The notes beneath the pieces are model-generated. The model had not been told where the DNA came from. It did not search any database and saw only the letters and a list, made by a program, of their open reading frames with translations. Made by a program: the position numbers and the translations under genes. DNA of 64,000 nucleotides, taken from the NCBI RefSeq assembly GCF_902498845.1, contig NZ_CABVLM010000001.1:434001-498000 (forward strand). The letters run 5' to 3'. The stretch comes from Pseudoalteromonas rhizosphaerae. Lineage in GTDB: Bacteria; Pseudomonadota; Gammaproteobacteria; Enterobacterales; Alteromonadaceae. Shown one piece after another: positions 18,252 through 26,547 of this stretch. Position 1 is the first letter of the stretch. Each line of letters opens with the position of its first letter.

Positions 18252-21149
18252 ATGACCAATAATAAGAACAGTCGTGAATCGGCGGATCTTGCACGGCGGT
18301 TTAAGAAATCTGCATTGCTGCTAGCGTTGATGGCAAACTGTCATGGCGTATACGCACAAGAAGAACAAAAAGCACCAGAAAACGACCTAGAAGTAATTGA
18401 AGTTAGGGGCATTCGCGCCTCGGCAGCTGAAAACTTAGCGATTAAGCGGTTGTCTAATGCAACCGTTGACGCCATTACCGCAGAAGATATTGGTAAGTTC
18501 CCAGATAAGAATGTGGCGGACTCATTGCAACGTGTGCCTGGGGTCATTATACAACGGGATGGCGGTGAGGGCGCTTCTGTCAGTATTCGTGGTTTATCAT
18601 CGGACTTAACCTTCACACAATTAAATGGCAACTTTATAGCATCGTCACCTGGGGAACCATCGCGTTCATTTTCATACGCATTATTACCTGCAACTATGAT
18701 CCAACGCGTTGAAGTATATAAATCTTCAGAAGCTCGCCTTGATGAGGGCGGAATCGGCGGTACGGTCTTGTTGTATAGCCGCAAGCCTCTAGATATGGAT
18801 AAAAACTCTGGGATCATTAATTTTGAAACCAGTAATTCTGATATTACCGATAAGTATGAACCTCAATTTAGCGGTATTTACTCATGGAAAAATGATGATG
18901 AAGACTTTGGGGTTTTAGTGGGTTATACAAAACAAGACCGCACTAATCGCTCACAAAGCTCGCGTATCAATATCATGAATAAAAATTATCTTTATTCTGA
19001 AATGAAAGATAATCAAATGGTTGAGGGGGGGGCACAAGGTTATGCTGCACAAAGTATGGTTCAGGAAGTCTTAAACGAAGAGCGAAATCGAACTGGGATC
19101 CAGTTTACTACTCAATGGCGACCAACTAGTAACTTAGAGCTTGGCTTTAATTATTTTAATTTTAAATTGGGCCAAGACTCAATTTTAAATCAATTAGAAT
19201 ACCCAGAATGGAACAATAACGATAATTTCTGGACCGATGTCCGTGTTGATGAAGAGTCTCAGTTTGTTACAGGTATAGACTACTCTGTTGGTGTATCTGG
19301 CACTCAGGCTGTTTCTCCTATTCCACGTATTAATGGTGAATATACGATTGAAGAATCCAGCTCTGATACATATGATTTTTATGCTAAATACGAAGGTGAT
19401 AATTACAACGTTAAGCTAGTGCTGGGCCATACCGAAGCTGAAGGTGGCCCTTCACAAAAGTATCGTGCCGCTTATTATGCAAATGAATCCTCGCTTTACT
19501 ATGGTTACGATTTTTCTGATGGGCGCATGACCACCTATATGGATCCAAGTATGATCAGTAACTTGGCTGCAGGCATTGGTGGCGAACCCGATGTAACAGC
19601 CACCGATTCTAGTTTTGTGACCGGTACTCAAGAAGAAGATTACGGACAGATTGATTTTGACTATTTTGTGGATTATGGCGTAATTGAAACGTTGCATTTT
19701 GGTGCGAAATATCGCAAAGGTAAAATTCATCGCGATACTCGCAACAGCTTTTATCTCTCCCCAGATTTTGATATAGCAAAAGGTGAAGCTGAAGGCACCA
19801 TTGATTTAGATGATGATTATTCTAAAAATGGCGGCATACCGGATATTGCAGATTTAATTTATTCAGATTCATTAGGTAACTTGTCTGATGTAATTAATAC
19901 GAACTTATTCCCAGCTGTAAACTGGCATAAATACCAAGATCATTTAAATGAAAACTTTGTTCATTATACGCGTATAGAACCTAACTATGTTTATAGTGTT
20001 GAAGAAGAAATTACAGCGGCTTATATGCAAGCTGATTATCGTTTTTCACAAGTACGGGGTAATTTCGGTGTACGCGTAGTGCGCACCAAAACGACCACCG
20101 GATCATCAGATAAAATCACCTACCGATTAGATTGGAAGGACGACAATGGCAATGAATTACCAATCGACCAACAACGTGTAGAAGACTTTGTTTTTATTGA
20201 AAAAGAGAGTACAGAAACAAAGGTACTGCCCAGCTTTAATATAGTCTGGGATATCGATGACAACTGGGTACTACGTGGAGCGGCATCACAAACCATGGCT
20301 CGTCCTGGTTATGATGATTTAGGCCAGTTTCAGACTTTAACGTACACGTCGAATGAATACTCAACGGATCGCTCATCGGCAGACAATTTTGATGCAATTA
20401 TTGATGGCGAAGGGTGGACAGGATCCGGTGGTAATAACCAGCTAGCGCCATTTGAGTCAACCCAATTTGATATGTCTTTAGAATACTACTACGGAGCTGG
20501 CTCTGGCTTTGGTATTGCGTTATTTAAAAAAGATGTTGATAACTTTGTTGTGCCTTTAATAATTGATGTTACCCGCAGTGCACCGGACATTTCATTTAAT
20601 TTACCCAACGCAGGTGATGAGCAAGTAAATGTCAGTGGCGACAATTTTGCAGTTAGGGATTTTAGCACTGTAGCTAATGGTACGAATGCTTCTTCTGAAG
20701 GTGCTGAATTTTTTATCCAACACTTCTTTGATAATGGCTTTGGTCTTTATGCTAATTATACCCGCAATAACACTAATCAAGCCAATGTAGAGCTTGATGG
20801 CGAAAAGGTGGGAGAGTCGCCTTTGATAGGTAGTTCTAAATACCAAATGAATTTATCGGTATTTTATGAAGATGACTTATTCAGTGTTCGCGCCTCATAC
20901 AATAAGCGCGGTCCAACGGTTCAAGGCTACAACGCCTCATGGGAAATGAACTATTACAATGAAGCCTATGATCAGGTAGACGTCAATGCAAGTTATAACT
21001 TGACTGATGCTCTCGTGTTATCTGCTTCCGTTATTAACCTCACTCAATCAGATACTTACATGCATCTAGGTGACGATACTAAAAACCGCTTTATTCAAAA
21101 TGCATACAGTGGTCGTCGTTTTTACGCAGGTGCAACTTACCGCTTTTAA
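18252..21149 (+). CDS. TonB-dependent outer-membrane receptor 1 (glycan island)
   Basis: A 965-residue TonB-dependent receptor for energised import across the outer membrane. The ATG follows TGGAGA. The signal sequence has an extended charged N-region (residues 1-20) before the hydrophobic stretch ALLLALMANC and cleavage after VYA near 35. A TonB-box-like LEVIEVRG lies at 46-53 and the plug covers about 60-190. A beta-barrel follows, ending YSGRRFYAGATYRF with the C-terminal Phe. It is paralogous to the receptor at 26548, with residues 61-95 identical. It heads an operon with a discoidin lipoprotein, GH99 and glycosylasparaginase, so a glycan or glycopeptide substrate is likely. The operator lies upstream. 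Confidence 0.95.
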   Translation: MTNNKNSRESADLARRFKKSALLLALMANCHGVYAQEEQKAPENDLEVIEVRGIRASAAENLAIKRLSNATVDAITAEDIGKFPDKNVADSLQRVPGVIIQRDGGEGASVSIRGLSSDLTFTQLNGNFIASSPGEPSRSFSYALLPATMIQRVEVYKSSEARLDEGGIGGTVLLYSRKPLDMDKNSGIINFETSNSDITDKYEPQFSGIYSWKNDDEDFGVLVGYTKQDRTNRSQSSRINIMNKNYLYSEMKDNQMVEGGAQGYAAQSMVQEVLNEERNRTGIQFTTQWRPTSNLELGFNYFNFKLGQDSILNQLEYPEWNNNDNFWTDVRVDEESQFVTGIDYSVGVSGTQAVSPIPRINGEYTIEESSSDTYDFYAKYEGDNYNVKLVLGHTEAEGGPSQKYRAAYYANESSLYYGYDFSDGRMTTYMDPSMISNLAAGIGGEPDVTATDSSFVTGTQEEDYGQIDFDYFVDYGVIETLHFGAKYRKGKIHRDTRNSFYLSPDFDIAKGEAEGTIDLDDDYSKNGGIPDIADLIYSDSLGNLSDVINTNLFPAVNWHKYQDHLNENFVHYTRIEPNYVYSVEEEITAAYMQADYRFSQVRGNFGVRVVRTKTTTGSSDKITYRLDWKDDNGNELPIDQQRVEDFVFIEKESTETKVLPSFNIVWDIDDNWVLRGAASQTMARPGYDDLGQFQTLTYTSNEYSTDRSSADNFDAIIDGEGWTGSGGNNQLAPFESTQFDMSLEYYYGAGSGFGIALFKKDVDNFVVPLIIDVTRSAPDISFNLPNAGDEQVNVSGDNFAVRDFSTVANGTNASSEGAEFFIQHFFDNGFGLYANYTRNNTNQANVELDGEKVGESPLIGSSKYQMNLSVFYEDDLFSVRASYNKRGPTVQGYNASWEMNYYNEAYDQVDVNASYNLTDALVLSASVINLTQSDTYMHLGDDTKNRFIQNAYSGRRFYAGATYRF

Positions 21150-21201
21150 TAGCGCAAGGTGAGACGGAACAAATAACCAAGAATCGTATAGAGGAATAAA
21201 C

Positions 21202-23985
21202 ATGAATAAGCCCAAACTTAGTAAAATATCTAGCATTATGCTGGTAGCAATGATCGGCCTATCAGGATGTGGTGGTGCTGATGATCCGGATCCGACTGAT
21301 ATCCCAGCAAAAATTGATATTACCTCTGCTGATATTGCCGGTAGTGCAGTGAAAGGGACATTAGGTTTCGCAACGGTCACTGTAAAGCAAATGAATGGCT
21401 CAGATATTAAGGTGACATCTAACAGTCAAACCGATGCTGCTGGTATGGTAAATCTGAGCATAGAAAGTCAACAAGGCTTTGGTATTAACGGTATGTTTAA
21501 AATGACCGTTAATACGGATGCTAACTCAACGATGATCTGTGATGCGCCCAGCTGTGCTGAACACCTAATCGGTGATCAAATCAGTGGCACTGAGATTGCT
21601 GATCTACAGTTAGCGACTTTAACATATGTTGATGTGCCTTTCGCATCCACAAGTGATGGCGTAGCAGACGCTAATTTTCAAGTAAATGCTTTAACTACAA
21701 CCGCCACTCATTTAGTTGAGCAAGGTATTGCCAATGGTTTAAATGTTGCTGTGCGTGAGTTATATGAATTAGCTTTATCGGATAACTCACGTTTAGTACT
21801 AAAAGCACTGGGGATCGACAGTAAAGCCAATGTATTTAAAACCCAATTGATCAGTGCCGAAAGCTACGATAATTTTGTAGTAGGCCAAGATTGCGATAGT
21901 GAAGGTAATTGTATTGACCAATTGGCCGACATTAATACTATTAAACTTTCTTTAGCTAACGCAGTATTTGCAAGTATTAGTAAAGATGAAACTGTCGCGG
22001 GTGTTATTAACGAACTTATTAGCGCGATTAACTTAGCCAATGACGGGGATGTAGTCGCTTTACAGCCATTGCGTGAGCGAATGTTGAAAACCATTGCTGG
22101 TTTTCCTTACCTAGATAAATTAGTGCTATCAGCTGAGGATGTTATTGATGTTGCGCTACCTTTTCTTGAAAGTGCTGCATCTAGTGGCCCTGTTAAAGAA
22201 ATTACCAATGCTGAAAATCTTGCTACAGCAACCATCACAGCTCGTAATCGCATAAGTGACAACGAAGCTGAAAGTAAAGCATTTGATGGTGATACGAATA
22301 CCAAGTGGCTTGATCATAATGATTGGTCAGGTGCGCCAAGTGAGCAAGACCCATCTTGGATCCAAGTTGATTTTGCTGAAAAACATGCTGTTAGTAGCGT
22401 CTTCATTACGAGTGCTAATGATGCTGAGTCTCGAGATCCTCAAAACTTTAATATTCAAGGTTCAGTCGATGGCGAAAACTGGCTAACCTTGGCTAAATTT
22501 ATTGGTGAGAACTTTGATGAGCGTTTCCAACGACGTGAGTTTCGTTTTGACAATGGTTTAGAATTTTACTCATATCGTTTAAATATCACTAAAAATAGAG
22601 GTGATGATGGTTTAATGCAGTTATCAGAGATTGCTTTTGTGGGACCCATAAATGCAAGTATTGATCATGCAGAACCAATTGGCAGTGCTGTAATATCTGC
22701 AAGTGCAGGTGAGAGTTATACACTGGCATTTGATAATAATGACGACACAAGTTGGGTCTCTGATGTGCCTTCAACTGAAGTACCCGTTTCGATAACAGTT
22801 ACGCTCGCACAAGCCGCTGCCGTTGATAAGTTAGTACTGATCTCAGATGCTCAAAACGCAGATGGTGATCCCGCTACATTTTCACTTGCTGCCAGTAATG
22901 ATAATGGGCAAACATGGGTTCATTTAGCTGATTATTCAGATGAAAAATTCGAACGTCGTGGTGAAAGGTTATCGTTTGCGACCAATAATACACTGGCATT
23001 TTCTAGCTATCGTTTAAGCATAACTAAAACTGCCGCTGACGCTGAGTTAAAAATTGCTGAGATTGCCTTGGTAGGACCTAAAGTGGCAGATTTAAATCAT
23101 GCTTTATCAGCCGATGCAATAATTACCGTTCGTAACCAGATTGGTGATGGTGAGGCGGGTGTTAAAGCGTTCGATGGTAGTGTTGATAGCAAATGGTTGG
23201 ACCATAATGATTGGGCTGGCGCGCCAAGCGCTGAAAATCCATCTTGGGCAATGGTTCAGTTCACTACTACGACAGCGGTTAATAAGCTGGCACTAACAAG
23301 TGCAAACGATGCTGACTCACGCGATCCGCAAAACTTTAACTTAGCAGCGTCAAATGACGGTGAAAATTGGATCACACTTGGTGCTTGGTTAGGTGAGAAC
23401 TTTGAGCAGCGTTTTCAACGTCGTGTTTTCACTTTTAGTAACGATTTAGGTTTTAGTTTTTATCGCTTCAATATTACAAAAAACCGTGGCGACGATACGC
23501 TGATGCAAATAGCAGAGATTGAGCTAATAGGTCCGCAGAATGCTTCAGTTGATCATTCTGCAACTGCCTCATCAGTCCTTGCAGGTACTGGCGAGCAAGA
23601 GGGCGTGGTAGAAAGTAATGCAACGGACGATGATAAAGCGACTATATGGACGGCAGCCACTGAAACTATGCCTGTATGGCTTGATGTTGCATTACCTCAA
23701 GCACAGATTGTCACTAATATCGCAATCACGAATGGCAGTGATAGTAACAACAAAGATCCGAAAAACTTCACCTTACAAGGCTCAAATGATGGCGGTAAAA
23801 CATGGTTAGAAATAGCGAGCTTTAAAGACGAGGAATTTGAACAATTGAATCAACGACGTCTCTTTACAATAGGGAATGGTTTTGCCTTTAGCTTATATCG
23901 CTTAAGTATTAGTGCTAACAATGGTGATGCTCAGCAAGTTCACGTTTCTGAACTTGAACTAATAGGCCCACAGCAACCATTTTAG
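21202..23985 (+). CDS. lipoprotein with four F5/8 type C (discoidin, CBM32-like) domains
   Basis: A 927-residue predicted lipoprotein. The signal ends IGLSGCGG, a lipobox near residue 23. Residues about 30-330 form an N-terminal region that I cannot name. Four discoidin-like repeats then cover about 340-483, 489-627, 631-781 and 784-927, each starting near a FDG/FDN...W motif and ending with EI(A/E)L(V/I)GP. Repeats 1 and 3 are much closer to each other (both with KWLDHNDW and ITKNRGDD) than to 2 and 4. Such domains bind carbohydrate in many surface proteins. Its position directly after the receptor suggests a glycan-capturing partner, a role played by SusD in Bacteroidetes. That role is inferred. 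Confidence 0.88.
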   Translation: MNKPKLSKISSIMLVAMIGLSGCGGADDPDPTDIPAKIDITSADIAGSAVKGTLGFATVTVKQMNGSDIKVTSNSQTDAAGMVNLSIESQQGFGINGMFKMTVNTDANSTMICDAPSCAEHLIGDQISGTEIADLQLATLTYVDVPFASTSDGVADANFQVNALTTTATHLVEQGIANGLNVAVRELYELALSDNSRLVLKALGIDSKANVFKTQLISAESYDNFVVGQDCDSEGNCIDQLADINTIKLSLANAVFASISKDETVAGVINELISAINLANDGDVVALQPLRERMLKTIAGFPYLDKLVLSAEDVIDVALPFLESAASSGPVKEITNAENLATATITARNRISDNEAESKAFDGDTNTKWLDHNDWSGAPSEQDPSWIQVDFAEKHAVSSVFITSANDAESRDPQNFNIQGSVDGENWLTLAKFIGENFDERFQRREFRFDNGLEFYSYRLNITKNRGDDGLMQLSEIAFVGPINASIDHAEPIGSAVISASAGESYTLAFDNNDDTSWVSDVPSTEVPVSITVTLAQAAAVDKLVLISDAQNADGDPATFSLAASNDNGQTWVHLADYSDEKFERRGERLSFATNNTLAFSSYRLSITKTAADAELKIAEIALVGPKVADLNHALSADAIITVRNQIGDGEAGVKAFDGSVDSKWLDHNDWAGAPSAENPSWAMVQFTTTTAVNKLALTSANDADSRDPQNFNLAASNDGENWITLGAWLGENFEQRFQRRVFTFSNDLGFSFYRFNITKNRGDDTLMQIAEIELIGPQNASVDHSATASSVLAGTGEQEGVVESNATDDDKATIWTAATETMPVWLDVALPQAQIVTNIAITNGSDSNNKDPKNFTLQGSNDGGKTWLEIASFKDEEFEQLNQRRLFTIGNGFAFSLYRLSISANNGDAQQVHVSELELIGPQQPF
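22221..23985 (+). repeat. four tandem coding repeats encoding discoidin domains
   Basis: Approximate units are 22221-22650, 22668-23080, 23093-23545 and 23551-23985. Units 1 and 3 remain clearly alike at protein level (RDPQNFN, RFQRR, NITKNRGDD), which suggests duplication of a two-domain block or later homogenisation. Confidence 0.8.
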
Positions 23986-24060
23986 TTTTGATTGTTTGGT
24001 AGCTTGTAGGTGCTAAATAGCGCTTCAAGCTGCCTGTTTTTAGGTGAAAAGGTAAATAAT

Positions 24061-25200
24061 ATGTTGTTTAAGAACAAACTTTCACGATTAATAAGGTGCC
24101 TGGCCATCTTAATAAGCCTTTTATTATGCAGTTTTTATGTGACTGCTGGATCTGCAGCCGGATCACAACAGCGTGGTCTGCATATTTTTTATTACAGTTG
24201 GTATGGCAACTTAAAAGTTGATGGTCAATGGGCGCACTGGGATCATCAGGTATTACCTTACGGTGATCAACCTATTGTTGGACGTAAAGGCTACCCTGGC
24301 GGCGATGACATTGGTGCTAATTTTTATCCTGAATTAGGTACTTACAGTGCAAACGACGAAGCACTTATGGATACCCATTTAGCGATGATGAAACAAGCAG
24401 GAGTTAGCGTAATTATATTAAGCTGGTGGGGCGATAGCGATTTTGGTACCAGTTCAGTACCAGTTTTTATGGATAAAGCCGCTAAAATCGGCCTTAAAGT
24501 TAACTTCCATATTGAACCTATCTATCACAGTGCGGCTGAATTTTTACAGGTAGTAAAACAGCTAGATCAGCGCTTTGGGCAACATCCCGCTTTATATCAT
24601 TACCAAGGCAAGCCATTATATTATGTTTATGACTCATACAAAATGCCAATCAGTGAATGGCAGAAAGTGTTGCTACCAAAAGGCGAATTAACAGTCAGAG
24701 GTAAAACGTATGATGCTAACTTTATAGGGCTGTGGGTTGATGAAGGTGAGGAGTCATTCTTTTTAAACAGTGGTATGGATGGCTTTTATACCTACTTTGC
24801 TGTTGATGGGTTTGTTTATGGCAGTACCACTAAAAACTGGCCATACCTAGCTAAATGGGCAAAGCAACACAATAAACTATTTATTCCAAGTGTCGGTCCT
24901 GGGTATGCCGACGATAGAATTCGTCCGTGGAACAAAAAAAACTTCAGGGCACGCGAATTTGGAAAATACTACGACACGATGTTTAAAAAAGCAATTGCAG
25001 TGGCTCCAACCTTTATCGGAGTAACCTCATTTAATGAATGGCACGAAGGGACTCAGATTGAGCCTGCGATTGAGAAGCAAGTGGGTGACTATAAGTACCT
25101 TGATTACAGCCCTTTAGCTGCTGATTACTATTTAAAACGAACTCATTATTGGAGTGAGCGTTTTCAACAGTCTTTAAATATACGCTCCGTTAAAGATTAA
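24061..25200 (+). CDS. glycoside hydrolase family 99 (endo-alpha-1,2-mannosidase/mannanase type)
   Basis: A 379-residue secreted enzyme. I chose ATG 24061 (MLFKNKLSR), with AAAAGG upstream, over a GTG at 24010. Residues 1-35 are a signal peptide or anchor. The catalytic domain runs from HIFYYSWYGN to the end and closely resembles animal MANEA: HWDHQVLPYG, DDIGANFYPELG, FHIEP, YYVYDSY, FIPSVGPGY and SFNEWHEGTQIEP. The last motif holds the two catalytic Glu of the family, at 326 and 329 here. GH99 cleaves Glc/Man-alpha-1,3-Man from alpha-1,2-mannosides in N-glycans or mannan. It lies between the discoidin lipoprotein and glycosylasparaginase genes in one operon. Confidence 0.93.
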   Translation: MLFKNKLSRLIRCLAILISLLLCSFYVTAGSAAGSQQRGLHIFYYSWYGNLKVDGQWAHWDHQVLPYGDQPIVGRKGYPGGDDIGANFYPELGTYSANDEALMDTHLAMMKQAGVSVIILSWWGDSDFGTSSVPVFMDKAAKIGLKVNFHIEPIYHSAAEFLQVVKQLDQRFGQHPALYHYQGKPLYYVYDSYKMPISEWQKVLLPKGELTVRGKTYDANFIGLWVDEGEESFFLNSGMDGFYTYFAVDGFVYGSTTKNWPYLAKWAKQHNKLFIPSVGPGYADDRIRPWNKKNFRAREFGKYYDTMFKKAIAVAPTFIGVTSFNEWHEGTQIEPAIEKQVGDYKYLDYSPLAADYYLKRTHYWSERFQQSLNIRSVKD

Positions 25201-25294
25201 ACAGATATACCAACCCTGTATGCAAGTCGTGGTTAAATTAAATCGCTTGCTTTTGATTTACAGCCGATATTCGCAAATTTAATGAGGAACAATA

Positions 25295-26254
25295 ATGATC
25301 ACTAACAGACGTGACTTTTTAAAGTTATCAGCTATTTCAAGTGCTGTTGCATTAATACCGTTTAAGACAGTAGCTAAAAGTAAAGTTAATAAGCCTATCG
25401 TCGTCTCAACGTGGCAACATGGTATAGCGGCTAATAAAGCCGCGTGGCAGGTACTTGCTGAGCATGGTAAAGCCATTGATGCTGTGGAAGCCGGTGTGCG
25501 AATTCCTGAAGCAGACCCGAATGTGATGACAGTAGGATATGGTGGTTATCCAGACAGAGAAGGGAACGTTACCCTCGATGCCTGCATTATGGATGAAAAT
25601 CAAAACTGCGGCTCTGTTGCATGTTTACAACATATTAAGCATCCCATCTCGGTTGCCCGGTTAGTGATGGATAACACCCCGCATGTGATGTTAGTAGGTG
25701 AAGGGGCGCTGCAATTTGCTAAATCACAAGGGTTTATAGAAGAAAACTTATTAACCCCGCAAGCTAAAAAGGCCTGGCAAGATTGGCTGGTGGAATCAAA
25801 ATATGCGCCCGTGATCAATATTGAAAACCACGACACAATCGGCATGTTAGCGCTTGATAGTAGTGGCGATTTATCTGGGGCGTGTACCACTAGTGGCGCG
25901 GCCTTTAAAATGTCAGGCAGAGTAGGTGATTCGCCCATTATAGGTGCAGGTTTGTACGTTGATAATGAAGTCGGTGCTGCAACGGCAACGGGCATGGGCG
26001 AGTTGATGATAAAAACGGTAGGCTGCCATTTAGTAGTTGAAATGATGCGCCAAGGTATGACACCTACTCAAGCGTGTAAGGCTGCAGTTGAGCGAATTGC
26101 TCATAAGCTGGGGGATTATAAACAGTTTCAAGTCGGTTTTTTAGCCTTGAGTAAATCTGGTGAATATGGCTCTTATTGTATTCAACCTGGTTTTAATTAT
26201 GCAGTAACCTCTAAGACAGGAAGTAAATTACTAGATGCGGCGAGTATTTTGTGA
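25295..26254 (+). CDS. N(4)-(beta-N-acetylglucosaminyl)-L-asparaginase (glycosylasparaginase), Tat-exported
   Basis: A 319-residue Ntn-hydrolase that cleaves the GlcNAc-Asn bond of N-linked glycoamino acids. The N-terminus NRRDFLKLSAISSAVAL is a twin-arginine signal, so it acts in the periplasm. Self-cleavage is expected before Thr181 in NHDTIGMLALD, the same HDTIGM motif as human AGA. STWQHGIAANKAAW opens the alpha chain, and RVGDSPIIGAGLYVDNEVGAATATGMGE is the substrate-binding part. The gene is 94 bp after the GH99 gene, on the same strand. With a GlcNAc-type kinase nearby it strongly implies N-glycan or glycopeptide use. No ENGase or PNGase is encoded in the window. Confidence 0.93.
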   Translation: MITNRRDFLKLSAISSAVALIPFKTVAKSKVNKPIVVSTWQHGIAANKAAWQVLAEHGKAIDAVEAGVRIPEADPNVMTVGYGGYPDREGNVTLDACIMDENQNCGSVACLQHIKHPISVARLVMDNTPHVMLVGEGALQFAKSQGFIEENLLTPQAKKAWQDWLVESKYAPVINIENHDTIGMLALDSSGDLSGACTTSGAAFKMSGRVGDSPIIGAGLYVDNEVGAATATGMGELMIKTVGCHLVVEMMRQGMTPTQACKAAVERIAHKLGDYKQFQVGFLALSKSGEYGSYCIQPGFNYAVTSKTGSKLLDAASIL

Positions 26255-26360
26255 ATTATTAAGGAAGCAACGGAATTTTTAATTATGATTTTTATTGAAT
26301 AATTTTATATAAAGTAAAGGGTGAATATTTACCGTTTAAATTGTTTTTTTTATTGTGGTT

Positions 26361-26403
26361 TACGCCGATTTTATACTAATTCACACCGAAAATATATTAT
26401 CAC
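26361..26403 (+). promoter_or_regulatory. predicted AraC-type operator, copy C (upstream of TonB receptor 2)
   Basis: ACGCCGATTTT, 11 variable bases, CACCGAA, then TATTATCAC. CCGA half-sites are at 26365-26368 and 26386-26389, again 21 bp apart. It lies about 145 bp before the start codon, nearly the same placement as copy B. The rest of the 26255-26547 gap has no ORF. Confidence 0.7.
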
Positions 26404-26547
26404 TTTATATACAGTAACCTTATCCTAACTGTGACCTTTACAATTTATTAACCGCATGAGTTAGTGGCTGTAAAGATATAATAAATCACTCGACGTAACT
26501 AGAAATTTGCTGAGTGAAATATAACACACACAATGATGGAGATTGGT

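Noticed and set aside
24118-24132. Lipobox in the GH99 signal region
   Set aside because: LLLLC lacks the small residue needed before Cys, so lipidation is not supported; a Sec signal or anchor is assumed.
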